From positions 1,860,001 through 1,924,000 of the forward strand of contig JADJQR010000001.1 in assembly GCA_016712675.1 (NCBI GenBank): a stretch of DNA of 64,000 nucleotides, in the 5' to 3' direction. Shown one piece after another: positions 40,515 through 48,809 of the stretch; the stretch's first letter is position 1; every line of letters begins with the position of its first letter. The position numbers were made by a program, and so were the translations under genes. The notes under the pieces are model-generated. The model saw nothing but the letters and a program-made list of their open reading frames with translations, did not search any database and was not told the origin of the DNA. The stretch comes from a bacterium. Lineage in GTDB: Bacteria; Krumholzibacteriota; Krumholzibacteriia; LZORAL124-64-63.

Positions 40515-41456
40515 TTGGCCTGGATGGATCGGCGGCGCTCTGTCCCCCTGCCGCGGCGGGCCGTGGTCCTGGCCCCGGCCGTGCTGTTCACGGCGATCAC
40601 CGCTTGTGCGCCGGTGGTCCCGGAGCCGGCGACGGAGCCCGCGAACCTGCCCGTGGCGCCGGCACCCGTGTTCGCGCCCGAATTGACGGAGACCCCGGCG
40701 CCGGTCGGCGCGTGGCGTGAACATCGGCTGGCCCGTTGCCGCGACGACCTCGATGTCCCCGCCCGCGTCGAGAAGCTGCTTTCGCTGCTCTCGGAGCTCC
40801 ACCGCGAGCGGTCCGGCCGCGATGGTATCGTGGAGATGGAAATGGCTTACGCGCGGGGTGAACGCCACCCCCTGGCGCTCACGGCGCTCGGGCAGCTCTA
40901 TCTCCTGGCCGGCCAGGGCGACTTGTCGCTCCTGCCAAGGGAAGGGCCCGTGCGCGATGTCGGGACCTGGGAGCGGAACCGCCCACGGCTGCTCGGGCGT
41001 GCGAAGTTCCTGCTCGAGGAGGCCGGCCGGTCGTGGGGCGAGGATGCGGGCATCGACTACCTGTTGGCCGACGTGGCGCGTGCCAGCGGGGATACCATCT
41101 CCGCAGCGGCCCACGTCGCGGCCGCAGCGGGCAAGTGTACCGGCGGCCGCACGTTCGGATTGCTGCAACTCTACCAGCAGTTGAACCGCTACGCGGCACG
41201 ACATGAAGGCGGGCCAGCGCCGGTCTATCCCGAAACGGCGATGCAAGCCCGGGTACAAGGTGAGGTGGTCGTCGACCTGCTGCTGGACCCCCTGGCGACG
41301 GTCCGGCAGGTCCGGGTCGTCTCGACGCCGTCGCCCGCGCTGGCGGAGGCGGCAGCGGCGTGCCTGCGCGGAGGGCGTTTCGCACCGGCCAGGCTCGGTA
41401 AGTACGCGGTCTGGAGCTGGCTACGGGTCACGGTCGCCTTCCGGCTCCAGGACTGA
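40515..41456 (+). CDS. TonB-like C-terminal domain lipoprotein
   Basis: 313-residue protein. The leader (RAVVLAPAVLFTAITAC) ends in ITACAP, a lipobox-like cleavage site. A Pro/Ala-rich stretch follows. The C-terminal 85 residues match the TonB family fold: PVYPETAMQARVQGEVVVDLLLDPLATVRQVRVVSTPSPALAEAAAACLRGGRFAPA. Members couple to outer-membrane partners or form periplasmic assemblies, although a lipid-anchored version is not a classic energy transducer. GGGAG lies four bases before a TTG start at 40515; an in-frame ATG nine bases later is too far from that site. It follows the TPR gene by nine bases. Confidence 0.7.
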   Translation: MAWMDRRRSVPLPRRAVVLAPAVLFTAITACAPVVPEPATEPANLPVAPAPVFAPELTETPAPVGAWREHRLARCRDDLDVPARVEKLLSLLSELHRERSGRDGIVEMEMAYARGERHPLALTALGQLYLLAGQGDLSLLPREGPVRDVGTWERNRPRLLGRAKFLLEEAGRSWGEDAGIDYLLADVARASGDTISAAAHVAAAAGKCTGGRTFGLLQLYQQLNRYAARHEGGPAPVYPETAMQARVQGEVVVDLLLDPLATVRQVRVVSTPSPALAEAAAACLRGGRFAPARLGKYAVWSWLRVTVAFRLQD

Positions 41457-41501
41457 CGGGTAGGCTTCGGCAGGGGGCGGGGTCGCTTCCTCAGTTGCCG
41501 G

Positions 41502-41530
41502 TTGCTTTGAGTGTCCGTTTTACCTTATTT
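41502..41530 (+). promoter_or_regulatory. Candidate promoter of the second propeller-like lipoprotein
   Basis: TTGCTT (41502-41507), 17 bases, then TTATTT (41525-41530) in a locally AT-richer stretch. The ATG follows at 41611. Confidence 0.35.
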
Positions 41531-41610
41531 TTCAACGTCCCCAGTGGGGCGCGGGCGACGCCAGGTCGCCCGGCCGCACAGCATACCCCGCGCCGGAGGT
41601 CTACCCAGAC

Positions 41611-43017
41611 ATGACGTGGCTGCGCAATCGCTGCCTGCCCATGGCTTATCTCGCCCTGCTGGCGACCTTGGCCGTCGTTGGCTGCACCAGCAAGGAGGAC
41701 CCTTCCGAGGTCCTCGTCGTGTGCGGCAACCACACGTGTGGTGATCTGGTCATGGTCACCACCGACACATCCTCCGACGGCTACCACTACCTCTACCCGC
41801 GCCTGTCCCCGGACGGATCCGCGATCGCATTCACCTGCGACTGGTGGGCGTTGCCGTCGGACCCCCGGTACGGAGGAGATGACTTCTTCGTCAACCACCG
41901 GCAGGTCGGCGTGATTCCCGCGCAGGTGGGCCTGGAGCCCGTGGAGAACCTGTCATTGCTTGGCGCGCAGTTGGTGCGACTGGAGGACTTCACGCTGCAG
42001 ATTTCCGGCGTGGGGGATTTCCAGCGGCAGGCGCGGGACTTCGCCAAGGGTGCACCGGTCTGGGACACGACCCTGGCGAACACCCTGCTGATGCCGATCA
42101 AGATCCGGGTCGGCTTCCGTCTGTTCCGGGCTGATATCACGAACCCGGACCAGACGACGGTGACTCCCCTTTTCCTCGAATCGACCGACGCGAGCACCTC
42201 GCCCGTGCAGTGGCAGCACACCGAACCGGTGCTGTCGCCGAACGGCCGGTGGCTGGCCTTCGTGCGCTCGGGTTGCGCGATCCCGGATTCGCTCGATACC
42301 TGCTCCGGCCTGGCGATCTGGATGCTCGACATGACGACTGCGGGTGCCGACGACGGCTACGGTGCGCGCACGTTCGCGGTCACCCGCGAATACTCCCGCA
42401 TCGAGGCGCCAGCCTGGTCGCCCGACGGGACAAGCCTGGTCTTCTCGGGCGGCCTGGATGTCGCTGGTCAGCGTGGCGTGGGTACCGAGCTGTTCAGCGT
42501 CGACTTCGACGCGAGCAGCGCGGACGCGGGCACGATGGTGCTCGACCACAATCTCAGGCGGATCACGTCGACGACGATGTCGGCCGGGGATCCGATCGCC
42601 GGCATTCTCAACACGTCCCCGTGCTATTCCCCGGACGGAAGCCAGGTCTACTTCATCTCGACACGGCGCGTGCCGGCGTTGACGCTGCACGACCGCAATG
42701 TGTGGCGTGTGCCGGCGGACGGGAGCCTGGAGCCCGAGATCTACTACCACACGCGAGGCGACGAATCGCATCCGACCATGACGTCCAACGGCTGGCTGCT
42801 CATGAGCAGCACGCTCGGTTTTCCGACCGAGATGCTCGATCGGCTGGCGGCGGAGGCCTACCAGCGGATCCGTCAGTTGAACCAGTACAACATCGAGAAC
42901 GACCCGGACTACATCCCCAAGTCGGAGATCCAGATGTACACCGAGGCGGTGCTCGCGCGGCAGCAGTTGGCCTTTTTCGAGGGCGTCATGTCGCACCTGT
43001 ACTTCTACCGCCCGTGA
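41611..43017 (+). CDS. Lipoprotein with TolB/PD40-like propeller repeats
   Basis: 468-residue protein. The leader ends LAVVGCTSKED, a good lipobox with an acidic +2 region. Blades typical of the PD40/TolB-N propeller follow: YPRLSPDGSAIAFTCD, EPVLSPNGRWLAFVRSG, APAWSPDGTSLVFSGG and SPCYSPDGSQVYFISTRR, then YHTRGDESHPTMTSNGWLL. These repeats bind ligands or proteins and have no catalytic residues. It may act at the outer membrane. GGAGG lies 11 bases upstream of the ATG, rather distant; an ATG ten codons later is the alternative. It is 155 bases downstream of the TonB-like gene and 16 bases upstream of a class II aldolase gene. Confidence 0.7.
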   Translation: MTWLRNRCLPMAYLALLATLAVVGCTSKEDPSEVLVVCGNHTCGDLVMVTTDTSSDGYHYLYPRLSPDGSAIAFTCDWWALPSDPRYGGDDFFVNHRQVGVIPAQVGLEPVENLSLLGAQLVRLEDFTLQISGVGDFQRQARDFAKGAPVWDTTLANTLLMPIKIRVGFRLFRADITNPDQTTVTPLFLESTDASTSPVQWQHTEPVLSPNGRWLAFVRSGCAIPDSLDTCSGLAIWMLDMTTAGADDGYGARTFAVTREYSRIEAPAWSPDGTSLVFSGGLDVAGQRGVGTELFSVDFDASSADAGTMVLDHNLRRITSTTMSAGDPIAGILNTSPCYSPDGSQVYFISTRRVPALTLHDRNVWRVPADGSLEPEIYYHTRGDESHPTMTSNGWLLMSSTLGFPTEMLDRLAAEAYQRIRQLNQYNIENDPDYIPKSEIQMYTEAVLARQQLAFFEGVMSHLYFYRP

Positions 43018-43033
43018 GGATACGGCGGGGCCG

Positions 43034-43636
43034 ATGACCAGCCTGGTCCTCCTGCGACGCCAAATGGTGGAGATCGGCCGCCGGCTCCAGCAGCAGAGCC
43101 TGATCGTGGCCGCCGAGGGGAACCTCTCGGTTCGACTCGGCGGCCACGCGTTCCTGGTGACGCCGTCGGGAGTGGGCAAGGGCGATCTGCGCGTGCAGGA
43201 CCTGTTAGAGATCGATGCGGCCGGTCGGTGCCCCCGCGGCCGGCCCACGAGCGAATGGCCGCTGCATCGCCGGATCTACGAGGCCCGCCCTGACGTCGTG
43301 GCAATTTGCCACGCGCACCCGCCGTGGGCCACCGCGTTCGCTGCGGCCGGGCGCGACCTCGACGGTTCCCTCCTGACCGAGACCGCCGCCAGCCTGGGCC
43401 GGGTGCCGGTGTGTGCGCGCGCGGAGCCAGGGACGGAGGCGGCGGCCGCGTCGGTGATGCCGTACGTCCGCAACCACGATGCGGTGCTTCTGGGCAGCCA
43501 CGGCGCCGTGACCGTCGGCCGCGACCTGCCGGCGGCGTTCGCCCTGCTGGAAACCGTCGAGCGCCTGGCCCAGGTCACGCTGCTGGCGGCCATCGCCCGC
43601 GGCGAGGGCGGGGCCCTGCCTCCGGGCCTGAGCTGA
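43034..43636 (+). CDS. Class II aldolase/adducin family protein
   Basis: 200-residue zinc-dependent aldolase of the L-fuculose-1-phosphate aldolase/adducin family. EGNLSVRLG, the catalytic glutamate in TSEWPLHRRIY and the zinc histidines in ICHAHPPWATA and GSHGAVTVG are present. It probably cleaves a sugar phosphate to DHAP or glycolaldehyde-type products; the sugar cannot be told from sequence. Length and motifs are typical. The gene overlaps nothing and starts 16 bases after the lipoprotein gene, ending just before a convergent glycosyltransferase. No kinase or isomerase of a sugar pathway adjoins it. Confidence 0.85.
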   Translation: MTSLVLLRRQMVEIGRRLQQQSLIVAAEGNLSVRLGGHAFLVTPSGVGKGDLRVQDLLEIDAAGRCPRGRPTSEWPLHRRIYEARPDVVAICHAHPPWATAFAAAGRDLDGSLLTETAASLGRVPVCARAEPGTEAAAASVMPYVRNHDAVLLGSHGAVTVGRDLPAAFALLETVERLAQVTLLAAIARGEGGALPPGLS

Positions 43637-43651
43637 CCCGCCGCCGGAGGC

Positions 43652-44905
43652 TCACGGCTCCTGGCCGGCGTAGATCCCCGACAGACTTTCGACGATCGCG
43701 CCCCAACCGAAGTTCTCTTCGATGAGCCGGCGGCCCCCGGCGGCAAGCGAGGCGGCCAGGGACGCGTCACTGGCCACGCGGAGGACGGCATCGGCAAAGG
43801 CCACGCCAGGTGCCGCAACCAGCGGCGGCGTCCGGTCACCGCCGGCAATGCCCTCGGCCGCCACGGGGGTGGCCACCACCGGTACGCCCCGCGCCAACGC
43901 CTCCAGTACCTTGATCTTGATCCCGCCGCCCTCGGTCAGATGCGCCGCGAACACGTGGCAGGCGCGGAACAGGGGCGCCAGATCGTCGACGTATCCGTGG
44001 GCCGTCACGCCCCGAGCCTGCCAGTGCACGGGGTCTCCGAGCGCACTCAGGAACGAATCCGAACCGCGACCGGCCAGATCCAGGTGCGCGCCGGGGATCT
44101 CCGTCCGGATGCGCGGCCAGGCCTCGGTCAGGAACGCGCGCACGCCGCTGCGGTTGGGCCGGTGCTGGAACGACCCCACGAACAGCACGCGGCAGGCGCC
44201 CGGTTCCGGCCGCCAGTCCGGCGTCACGTGTTCGATGTCCATTCCCAGGGGAACGGTCGTGAGCCGGACCCCGCCCATCGCCGCCAGCAGATCCCGGTCC
44301 TGGTCCGTCACGCACAGCGTACGGTCAGCCCACCCGCTGGCGGCCACCTGCAGGCGTCGCCACCGGGCAGCCTCCCGCCGCGCTGCCAATCGAGCCAGCG
44401 GCGAGGTGGCCAACTGCGCCCGGCGCTCCCTCGGCAGCGAGCCGAGCTCATGCGTGTTCAGCACGAGCCGCGGCCGCGACCGGTCGGGCAGCCGACGGAA
44501 GTCGCGGCAATGCAGGGCCATCTGGAGGTACTCGATCTGGACGGCGTGGGGCTGCAGACGCGCCACGAGCGAGGCCAGGGTGGCGGACAGGACTGGCGTC
44601 CAGTACTTCTCGACGTAGAGGGGATATCCCGAGGCGACGGCTCGCAGGGCAGCCGCCGCGCGCTCGCGGAGGAACACGGTCTGCCGCAGACCGGAGTCGC
44701 CTCGCGCTGCGTATGCCAATGGCGCTACCGCGACCCCGAGCGCCCGGACGTCCTCGACCAGGTCAGCTTCGCCAGGCCGCACCAGGCAAGCGGCGGTGAC
44801 CTCGTGTCGCCTCGCCAGCCACCGCAGGAGGTCGCGGACCGCAGTTCCGCCGCCGTGGCCGACCCGGCGATGGGGGAGGTAGGGGCTGACGACAAGGATC
44901 CTCAC
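43652..44905 (-). CDS. Glycosyltransferase, GT4-like
   Basis: 417-residue GT-B fold glycosyltransferase. The N-terminal half opens ILVVSPYLPHRRVGHGGG and contains the acceptor-binding domain. The C-terminal half shows the GT4 donor-binding pattern, including VLFVGSFQHRPNRSGVRAFL, TAHGYVDDLAPLFRACHVFAAHL and EGGGIKIKVLEALARGVPVVATPVAAEGI. It probably transfers a sugar from a nucleotide-sugar or lipid-linked donor in envelope glycan or polysaccharide synthesis. The start is GTG at 44905; no clear Shine-Dalgarno sequence is seen. It runs in the same direction as the DUF507 genes, 27 bases downstream of them. Confidence 0.85.
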   Translation of the reverse strand: MRILVVSPYLPHRRVGHGGGTAVRDLLRWLARRHEVTAACLVRPGEADLVEDVRALGVAVAPLAYAARGDSGLRQTVFLRERAAAALRAVASGYPLYVEKYWTPVLSATLASLVARLQPHAVQIEYLQMALHCRDFRRLPDRSRPRLVLNTHELGSLPRERRAQLATSPLARLAARREAARWRRLQVAASGWADRTLCVTDQDRDLLAAMGGVRLTTVPLGMDIEHVTPDWRPEPGACRVLFVGSFQHRPNRSGVRAFLTEAWPRIRTEIPGAHLDLAGRGSDSFLSALGDPVHWQARGVTAHGYVDDLAPLFRACHVFAAHLTEGGGIKIKVLEALARGVPVVATPVAAEGIAGGDRTPPLVAAPGVAFADAVLRVASDASLAASLAAGGRRLIEENFGWGAIVESLSGIYAGQEP

Positions 44906-44932
44906 GGGAGGGCGCGGCGGCGCCGCGGGGAA

Positions 44933-45217
44933 TCAGAAGGGTACATAGCCACGAGCCATCGAGAAATCGAGCTTCTTGCGCTCGAACTCGACCGCCCAGG
45001 CGGTGGACCCTTCCTCCAGCTGGGGCTTGTTCTTCAGCAGGAACGCGGTGGTCTGCTCGTCGATCTCGTCCTCGATGCGCAGGTCCGCGATGATCAGCGC
45101 CTCGATGAGCCGCGCGAACTCGGTCTCGGCCAATTCCAGATCGACCAGTTCCTCGTCGAGCAACCGGTCACAGATTTCCCGGGACAGGACGGTGATGCGT
45201 TCTTCGGACAGTCGCAC
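44933..45217 (-). CDS. DUF507 family protein, copy 1
   Basis: 94-residue, highly charged, probably helical protein of the DUF507 family. It starts RLSEERITVLSREICDRL and has the acidic RIEDEIDEQTTAFL region shared with its neighbour. The family's function is unknown. The start is a GTG with GGGAG seven bases before it. It lies 51 bases downstream of a second DUF507 gene in the same direction. Both begin with V-R-L-S and the pattern L-x-R-x-I-E-E-E-x-D, so they probably arose by duplication and may form a heteromer. A role in cell division or nucleic-acid handling would be speculation. Confidence 0.8.
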   Translation of the reverse strand: MRLSEERITVLSREICDRLLDEELVDLELAETEFARLIEALIIADLRIEDEIDEQTTAFLLKNKPQLEEGSTAWAVEFERKKLDFSMARGYVPF

Positions 45218-45268
45218 GGGAAATCTCCCTCAGCGGCGCGGTTCATCGCGCCGGCGTTCACCGCGGGT

Positions 45269-45550
45269 CTAGAGCACGAACTTCCGCTTGCGGGCGATTT
45301 CCCGCTTCATCCTGGAGCGCAGCGCCCCCACGTCCATCTCCATGGCGCGGATCTCGTTGACGTTCTGCGCCAGGAGCCCCTCGACCTCCTGGTCGATCTC
45401 CTCCTCGATCCGCATGTTGTCGGCCAACGTGTCCTCGATCGCGCGCAGCACCAGGTCGGTGTTGCCGGCCGGGTGGATCCGCGGATCCTCCTGCATCAGC
45501 TTGAGGACGCGCTTGCCCAGGTGTTCGATCTTTCGGTTGCTCAGGCGCAC
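45269..45550 (-). CDS. DUF507 family protein, copy 2
   Basis: 93-residue paralog of the adjacent downstream gene. It begins RLSNRKIEHLGKRVLKLMQ and contains DNMRIEEEIDQEVEGLL, the common DUF507 pattern, and ends in a strongly basic RKRKFVL tail that copy 1 lacks. The start is GTG at 45550, with GAGAGG five bases upstream; earlier in-frame codons are not conserved. The gene heads a minus-strand unit of two DUF507 genes and a glycosyltransferase and is divergent from moxR. Function unknown. Confidence 0.78.
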   Translation of the reverse strand: MRLSNRKIEHLGKRVLKLMQEDPRIHPAGNTDLVLRAIEDTLADNMRIEEEIDQEVEGLLAQNVNEIRAMEMDVGALRSRMKREIARKRKFVL

Positions 45551-45634
45551 GGGAACCTCTCCGGCAGGGTCACCTCGCCGGCGCGGGCAGGGCCCGCGCC
45601 GCCATCGCCGCCATTCAAAGGCCTCCGCGCAGGC

Positions 45635-45663
45635 TTGGCAAGCGAAAACGGCTGCGCTATTGT
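45635..45663 (+). promoter_or_regulatory. Promoter of the moxR-bat operon
   Basis: TTGGCA (45635-45640), exactly 17 bases, then TATTGT (45658-45663). Transcription would start near 45670, about 110 bases before the moxR ATG. Confidence 0.6.
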
Positions 45664-45780
45664 GGCGGGTCGCCGGACCGCGCCGCGGGAACCTGGGCGG
45701 GCGCCGCGCGTATGAGCGGCCCGCGACGAATGCCGACACCGCTCCCCTCACTGCGGCCGCCAGCGGCCGGGAAGGTGAAC

Positions 45781-46767
45781 ATGTCCGACCTGCATGCGCT
45801 CGACAAGGTTCGCGCCGAGGAGCTCGCTGCCCGGTTGCGCACCGTCTATTCGGAAGTTGGCAAGGTCATCGTGGGCCAGCGCGACATGATCGAGGGGCTT
45901 CTGCTCGGTCTGATGACCAACGGCCACATCCTCCTGGAGGGCGTGCCTGGGCTGGCCAAGACGCTCGCGGTCAGCACCCTTGCGCGCACGGTCCACACCG
46001 GCTTTCGGCGGATCCAGTTCACGCCCGACCTGCTGCCCGCGGACGTCACCGGAACCACGGTGTACAACCGCGACACGGGCGCGTTTTCGGTGAAGCTGGG
46101 TCCGGTGTTCTCGAACATCATCCTGGCCGACGAAATCAACCGCGCGCCGGCCAAGGTGCAGAGCGCCCTTCTGGAGGCCATGCAGGAACGGCAGGTGACG
46201 ATCGGCGGCGAGACCTTCCGCTTGCCCGATCCGTTCCTCGTGCTGGCCACCCAGAACCCGATCGAGCAGGAAGGCACCTATCCGCTGCCGGAAGCCCAGG
46301 TGGACCGCTTCCTCCTGAAGCTCCGCGTCGGCTATCCCACCCGGGAGGACGAGCGCACGATCCTCGAACGCATGGCCGGACGGGAGGTGCCCGAGGTCAA
46401 CCCTGTGCTCGATCCGCAGGGCCTGGCGGAGATCCGGGCCGCGGTCAACGCCGTTTTCGTCGACGAGAAGATCAAGTCGTACGTCCTGGATATCGTCTTC
46501 GCGTCGCGTGACCCGGAGGCGGCGGGGCTCAAGCTGGGTCCGCTGATCGCCTGGGGCGCCTCGCCGCGCGCCACGCTTGCGCTGACGCAATTGGCTCGCG
46601 CGCGGGCCCTGTTGCGCGGCCGTGCCTTCGTCATCCCCGAGGACGTCAAGGCCGTCGGCCACGACGCGCTTCGCCATCGCATCCTGGTCACCTACGAGGC
46701 GGAGGCCGAGAACTTGACCTCGGATGACATCGTCACGTCGCTGCTCGACGGCATCCCGCTGCCGTAG
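45781..46767 (+). CDS. moxR: MoxR-type AAA+ ATPase
   Basis: 328-residue MoxR-family AAA+ chaperone. Walker A (LLEGVPGLAKTL), Walker B (ILADEINRAPAK) and the sensor segment FLVLATQNPIEQEGTYPLPEAQVDRF are visible. MoxR proteins act with VWA-domain proteins in assembly or metal loading of complexes. The ATG follows GGAAGG. It is the first gene of an operon with DUF58, a membrane protein, BatA, BatBC and BatDE, all in the same direction with gaps of a few bases or overlaps. A stress or aerotolerance role is taken from the Bat family of Bacteroides and Leptospira and is not proven here. Confidence 0.92.
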   Translation: MSDLHALDKVRAEELAARLRTVYSEVGKVIVGQRDMIEGLLLGLMTNGHILLEGVPGLAKTLAVSTLARTVHTGFRRIQFTPDLLPADVTGTTVYNRDTGAFSVKLGPVFSNIILADEINRAPAKVQSALLEAMQERQVTIGGETFRLPDPFLVLATQNPIEQEGTYPLPEAQVDRFLLKLRVGYPTREDERTILERMAGREVPEVNPVLDPQGLAEIRAAVNAVFVDEKIKSYVLDIVFASRDPEAAGLKLGPLIAWGASPRATLALTQLARARALLRGRAFVIPEDVKAVGHDALRHRILVTYEAEAENLTSDDIVTSLLDGIPLP

Positions 46768-46773
46768 CCGAAC

Positions 46774-47691
46774 ATGACCCAGGAGCGCACAAGCGTCCAG
46801 ATTCCCGCCGAGATCCTCGCCGCTGTACGGCGGATCGAGATCCGTACGCGCCGTCTCGTGGATGAGGTGTTCTCCGGCGAGTACCACTCGGTGTTCAAGG
46901 GCGTCGGCATGGAGTTCCGCGAGGTGCGCGAATACGTGCCGGGGGACGATGTGCGCGCGATCGACTGGAACGTCACCGCGCGCACGGGTCAGCCCTTCGT
47001 CAAGCTCTACGACGAGGAACGTGAATTGACGGTGATTCTCGCCGTCGATCTCAGCCGCAGTGGCCGCTTCGGCAGCGGCGGGCGGACGAAGATGGAGGTG
47101 GCTGCCGAATTGTGCGGCGTGCTGGCTTTCGCTGCCATCGCCAACAAGGACAAAGTGGGCCTGGTCATGTTCAGCGACCGGGTCGAGCGGTTCATCCCCC
47201 CGGCGAAAGGACGCAGCCACGTGCTGCGGCTGATCCGCGAGCTGCTGACCTTCGAACCCGAGGGACGCGGAACCGATCTCGACGAACCGCTCCGTCTGCT
47301 CGGTTCAGTCCTCAAGCGCCGGGCGACGGTCTTTCTCGTTTCTGATTTCTGGGCCGGCGATTTCACGACCACGCTGTCGGTTCTGGCCAGGCGGCACGAC
47401 GTGGTCGCCGTGCGCGTCCGCGATCCGCGGGAGGCGGAACTGCCCGCGAGCGGACTGGTGGAGTGGATCGACGCCGAGTCGGGAGCGTGCGCGCTCGTGG
47501 ATACGTCCTGGCTGCCGCTGCGGCGGCGACTTGCCGCCCGTGTCGCCGCGCGCGACGAGTTCCTGCTGCGGCTGTTCCAGTCCCGCGGCGTCGACCTCGT
47601 GGATGTCGACGCCACCGGCTCCTATGTCGAACCGCTGCGGCGGTTCTTCCTGGCGCGCGAGGGTCGGCGCGGCCGTCGGAGGACCAGATGA
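46774..47691 (+). CDS. DUF58 domain protein of the Bat operon
   Basis: 305-residue DUF58 protein, six bases after moxR. The conserved EFREVREYVPGDDVRAIDWNVTARTGQPFVKLYDEER segment is typical of DUF58. It is followed by a VWA-like fold region (LTVILAVDLSRSGRFG) in which the MIDAS motif appears as DLSRSG. MoxR-DUF58 pairs occur widely and are thought to work on a common membrane or periplasmic target. The ATG is directly downstream of moxR and the stop overlaps the next start (ATGA). Confidence 0.9.
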   Translation: MTQERTSVQIPAEILAAVRRIEIRTRRLVDEVFSGEYHSVFKGVGMEFREVREYVPGDDVRAIDWNVTARTGQPFVKLYDEERELTVILAVDLSRSGRFGSGGRTKMEVAAELCGVLAFAAIANKDKVGLVMFSDRVERFIPPAKGRSHVLRLIRELLTFEPEGRGTDLDEPLRLLGSVLKRRATVFLVSDFWAGDFTTTLSVLARRHDVVAVRVRDPREAELPASGLVEWIDAESGACALVDTSWLPLRRRLAARVAARDEFLLRLFQSRGVDLVDVDATGSYVEPLRRFFLAREGRRGRRRTR

Positions 47692-48809
47692 CCGCTCCCA
47701 GCCGCCGGCGGATCGGCTCACGGGTCGCGGTCTTCGCGCCGGCGGTGTTCCTGGCGGCCGCCCTGCCGGTCGCTGGCCAGGGACTTCCGGGCAGAGCCGG
47801 CGGTGCCGCCGGCACGATGCCCGATACGGCCCGAATCGGCTTCGTGGCAGCCGATTCGCTGCCGGTACCGCTGGCGCTGCACGTGCTGGCGGACACCGTG
47901 CCTTTCGGAGGCGAACTGGCTGTTGCCTGGGATCTGGCTCCCGGCGCCGCGGCGGCTGACGGTCTGCCTGTACCTGACGATGGGCAATTAGCATCCAGCG
48001 AGCCGTCCGCGAAGCCGTGGTGGCGCCCGTGGGGCGCCGCTGACGCGGCCGCGCCCGCCGAACGGCTGGCGGCCCTTCCGGCGACCGACGGCACGCGCGT
48101 GGTCGCATGGTATCGCGTCTATCGCACCGATCCCTTTCGCCTCGACTGGCGAGGTGAGCTCTCGCACCTCGTGACCGTCAGCGGCCGGGTGTCCGATCCG
48201 GCAGGACTGGCTGCGATCCGCGACCCGCGGCCGTTGCCGTGGCTGACTCCGGTTGCGCTCTGGCTGTTGCCGCTGCTGGCGGCGCTGGCGGCGCTGGCCT
48301 GGAGGTGGCGCCGCCGAGGGCGGCCGGACCCGCCCGTTGACTGGCCGCTGCCGGAGCCGGCTTGGCTCGGGACCGCGATCGCCCTGCGCGTTCTGCTCGA
48401 GGAAGGACTGCTGGAACGTGGGCAAACGCGAACTTTCCTGGACCGGCTGGCGGGTGAAGCGCGCCGCTTCGCAGCCGCTCAGTTCGGCGTCCCGGCGGTC
48501 GACCTCACCGGTCGCGAGTTGGCGGCCGCCTGCGCCGCGCGGGGACACGCCCCGGAACGGACCGCCGCCCTGGCGCGCCTGTTGGACGGCACGGACCTGT
48601 GCCGGTACGATCCCGAGGAACCTCACGCGCATTCCTGCCGGGCCCAGATGGACGCTCTTCTGGCCTGCGTGACCGCAGCCGGCCGCCCGCAGCCCCGCTA
48701 CGTTCCGGTCGCCGCCGAACGACGCCTGGCGGCCGAACAGGCGTGGGCCGAGATCTCGCGCAGATGGTCGATCGCCGATCGGGCCGAGAGCACGGGAGGT
48801 TCCCCATGA
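47688..48809 (+). CDS. Membrane protein of the Bat operon, DUF4381-like
   Basis: 373-residue protein with an N-terminal signal or anchor sequence (VAVFAPAVFLAAALPVAGQG) and a central membrane helix at about residues 185-205 (ALWLLPLLAALAALAWRWRR). A C-terminal cytoplasmic part follows, with PDPPVDWPLPEPAWLGTAIALRVLLEEGLLERGQTRTFLDRL. The layout resembles DUF4381-type proteins between DUF58 and BatA in bat operons, but the sequence match is approximate. It overlaps the DUF58 gene by four bases and BatA by four bases. Function unknown. Confidence 0.65.
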   Translation: MTAPSRRRIGSRVAVFAPAVFLAAALPVAGQGLPGRAGGAAGTMPDTARIGFVAADSLPVPLALHVLADTVPFGGELAVAWDLAPGAAAADGLPVPDDGQLASSEPSAKPWWRPWGAADAAAPAERLAALPATDGTRVVAWYRVYRTDPFRLDWRGELSHLVTVSGRVSDPAGLAAIRDPRPLPWLTPVALWLLPLLAALAALAWRWRRRGRPDPPVDWPLPEPAWLGTAIALRVLLEEGLLERGQTRTFLDRLAGEARRFAAAQFGVPAVDLTGRELAAACAARGHAPERTAALARLLDGTDLCRYDPEEPHAHSCRAQMDALLACVTAAGRPQPRYVPVAAERRLAAEQAWAEISRRWSIADRAESTGGSP

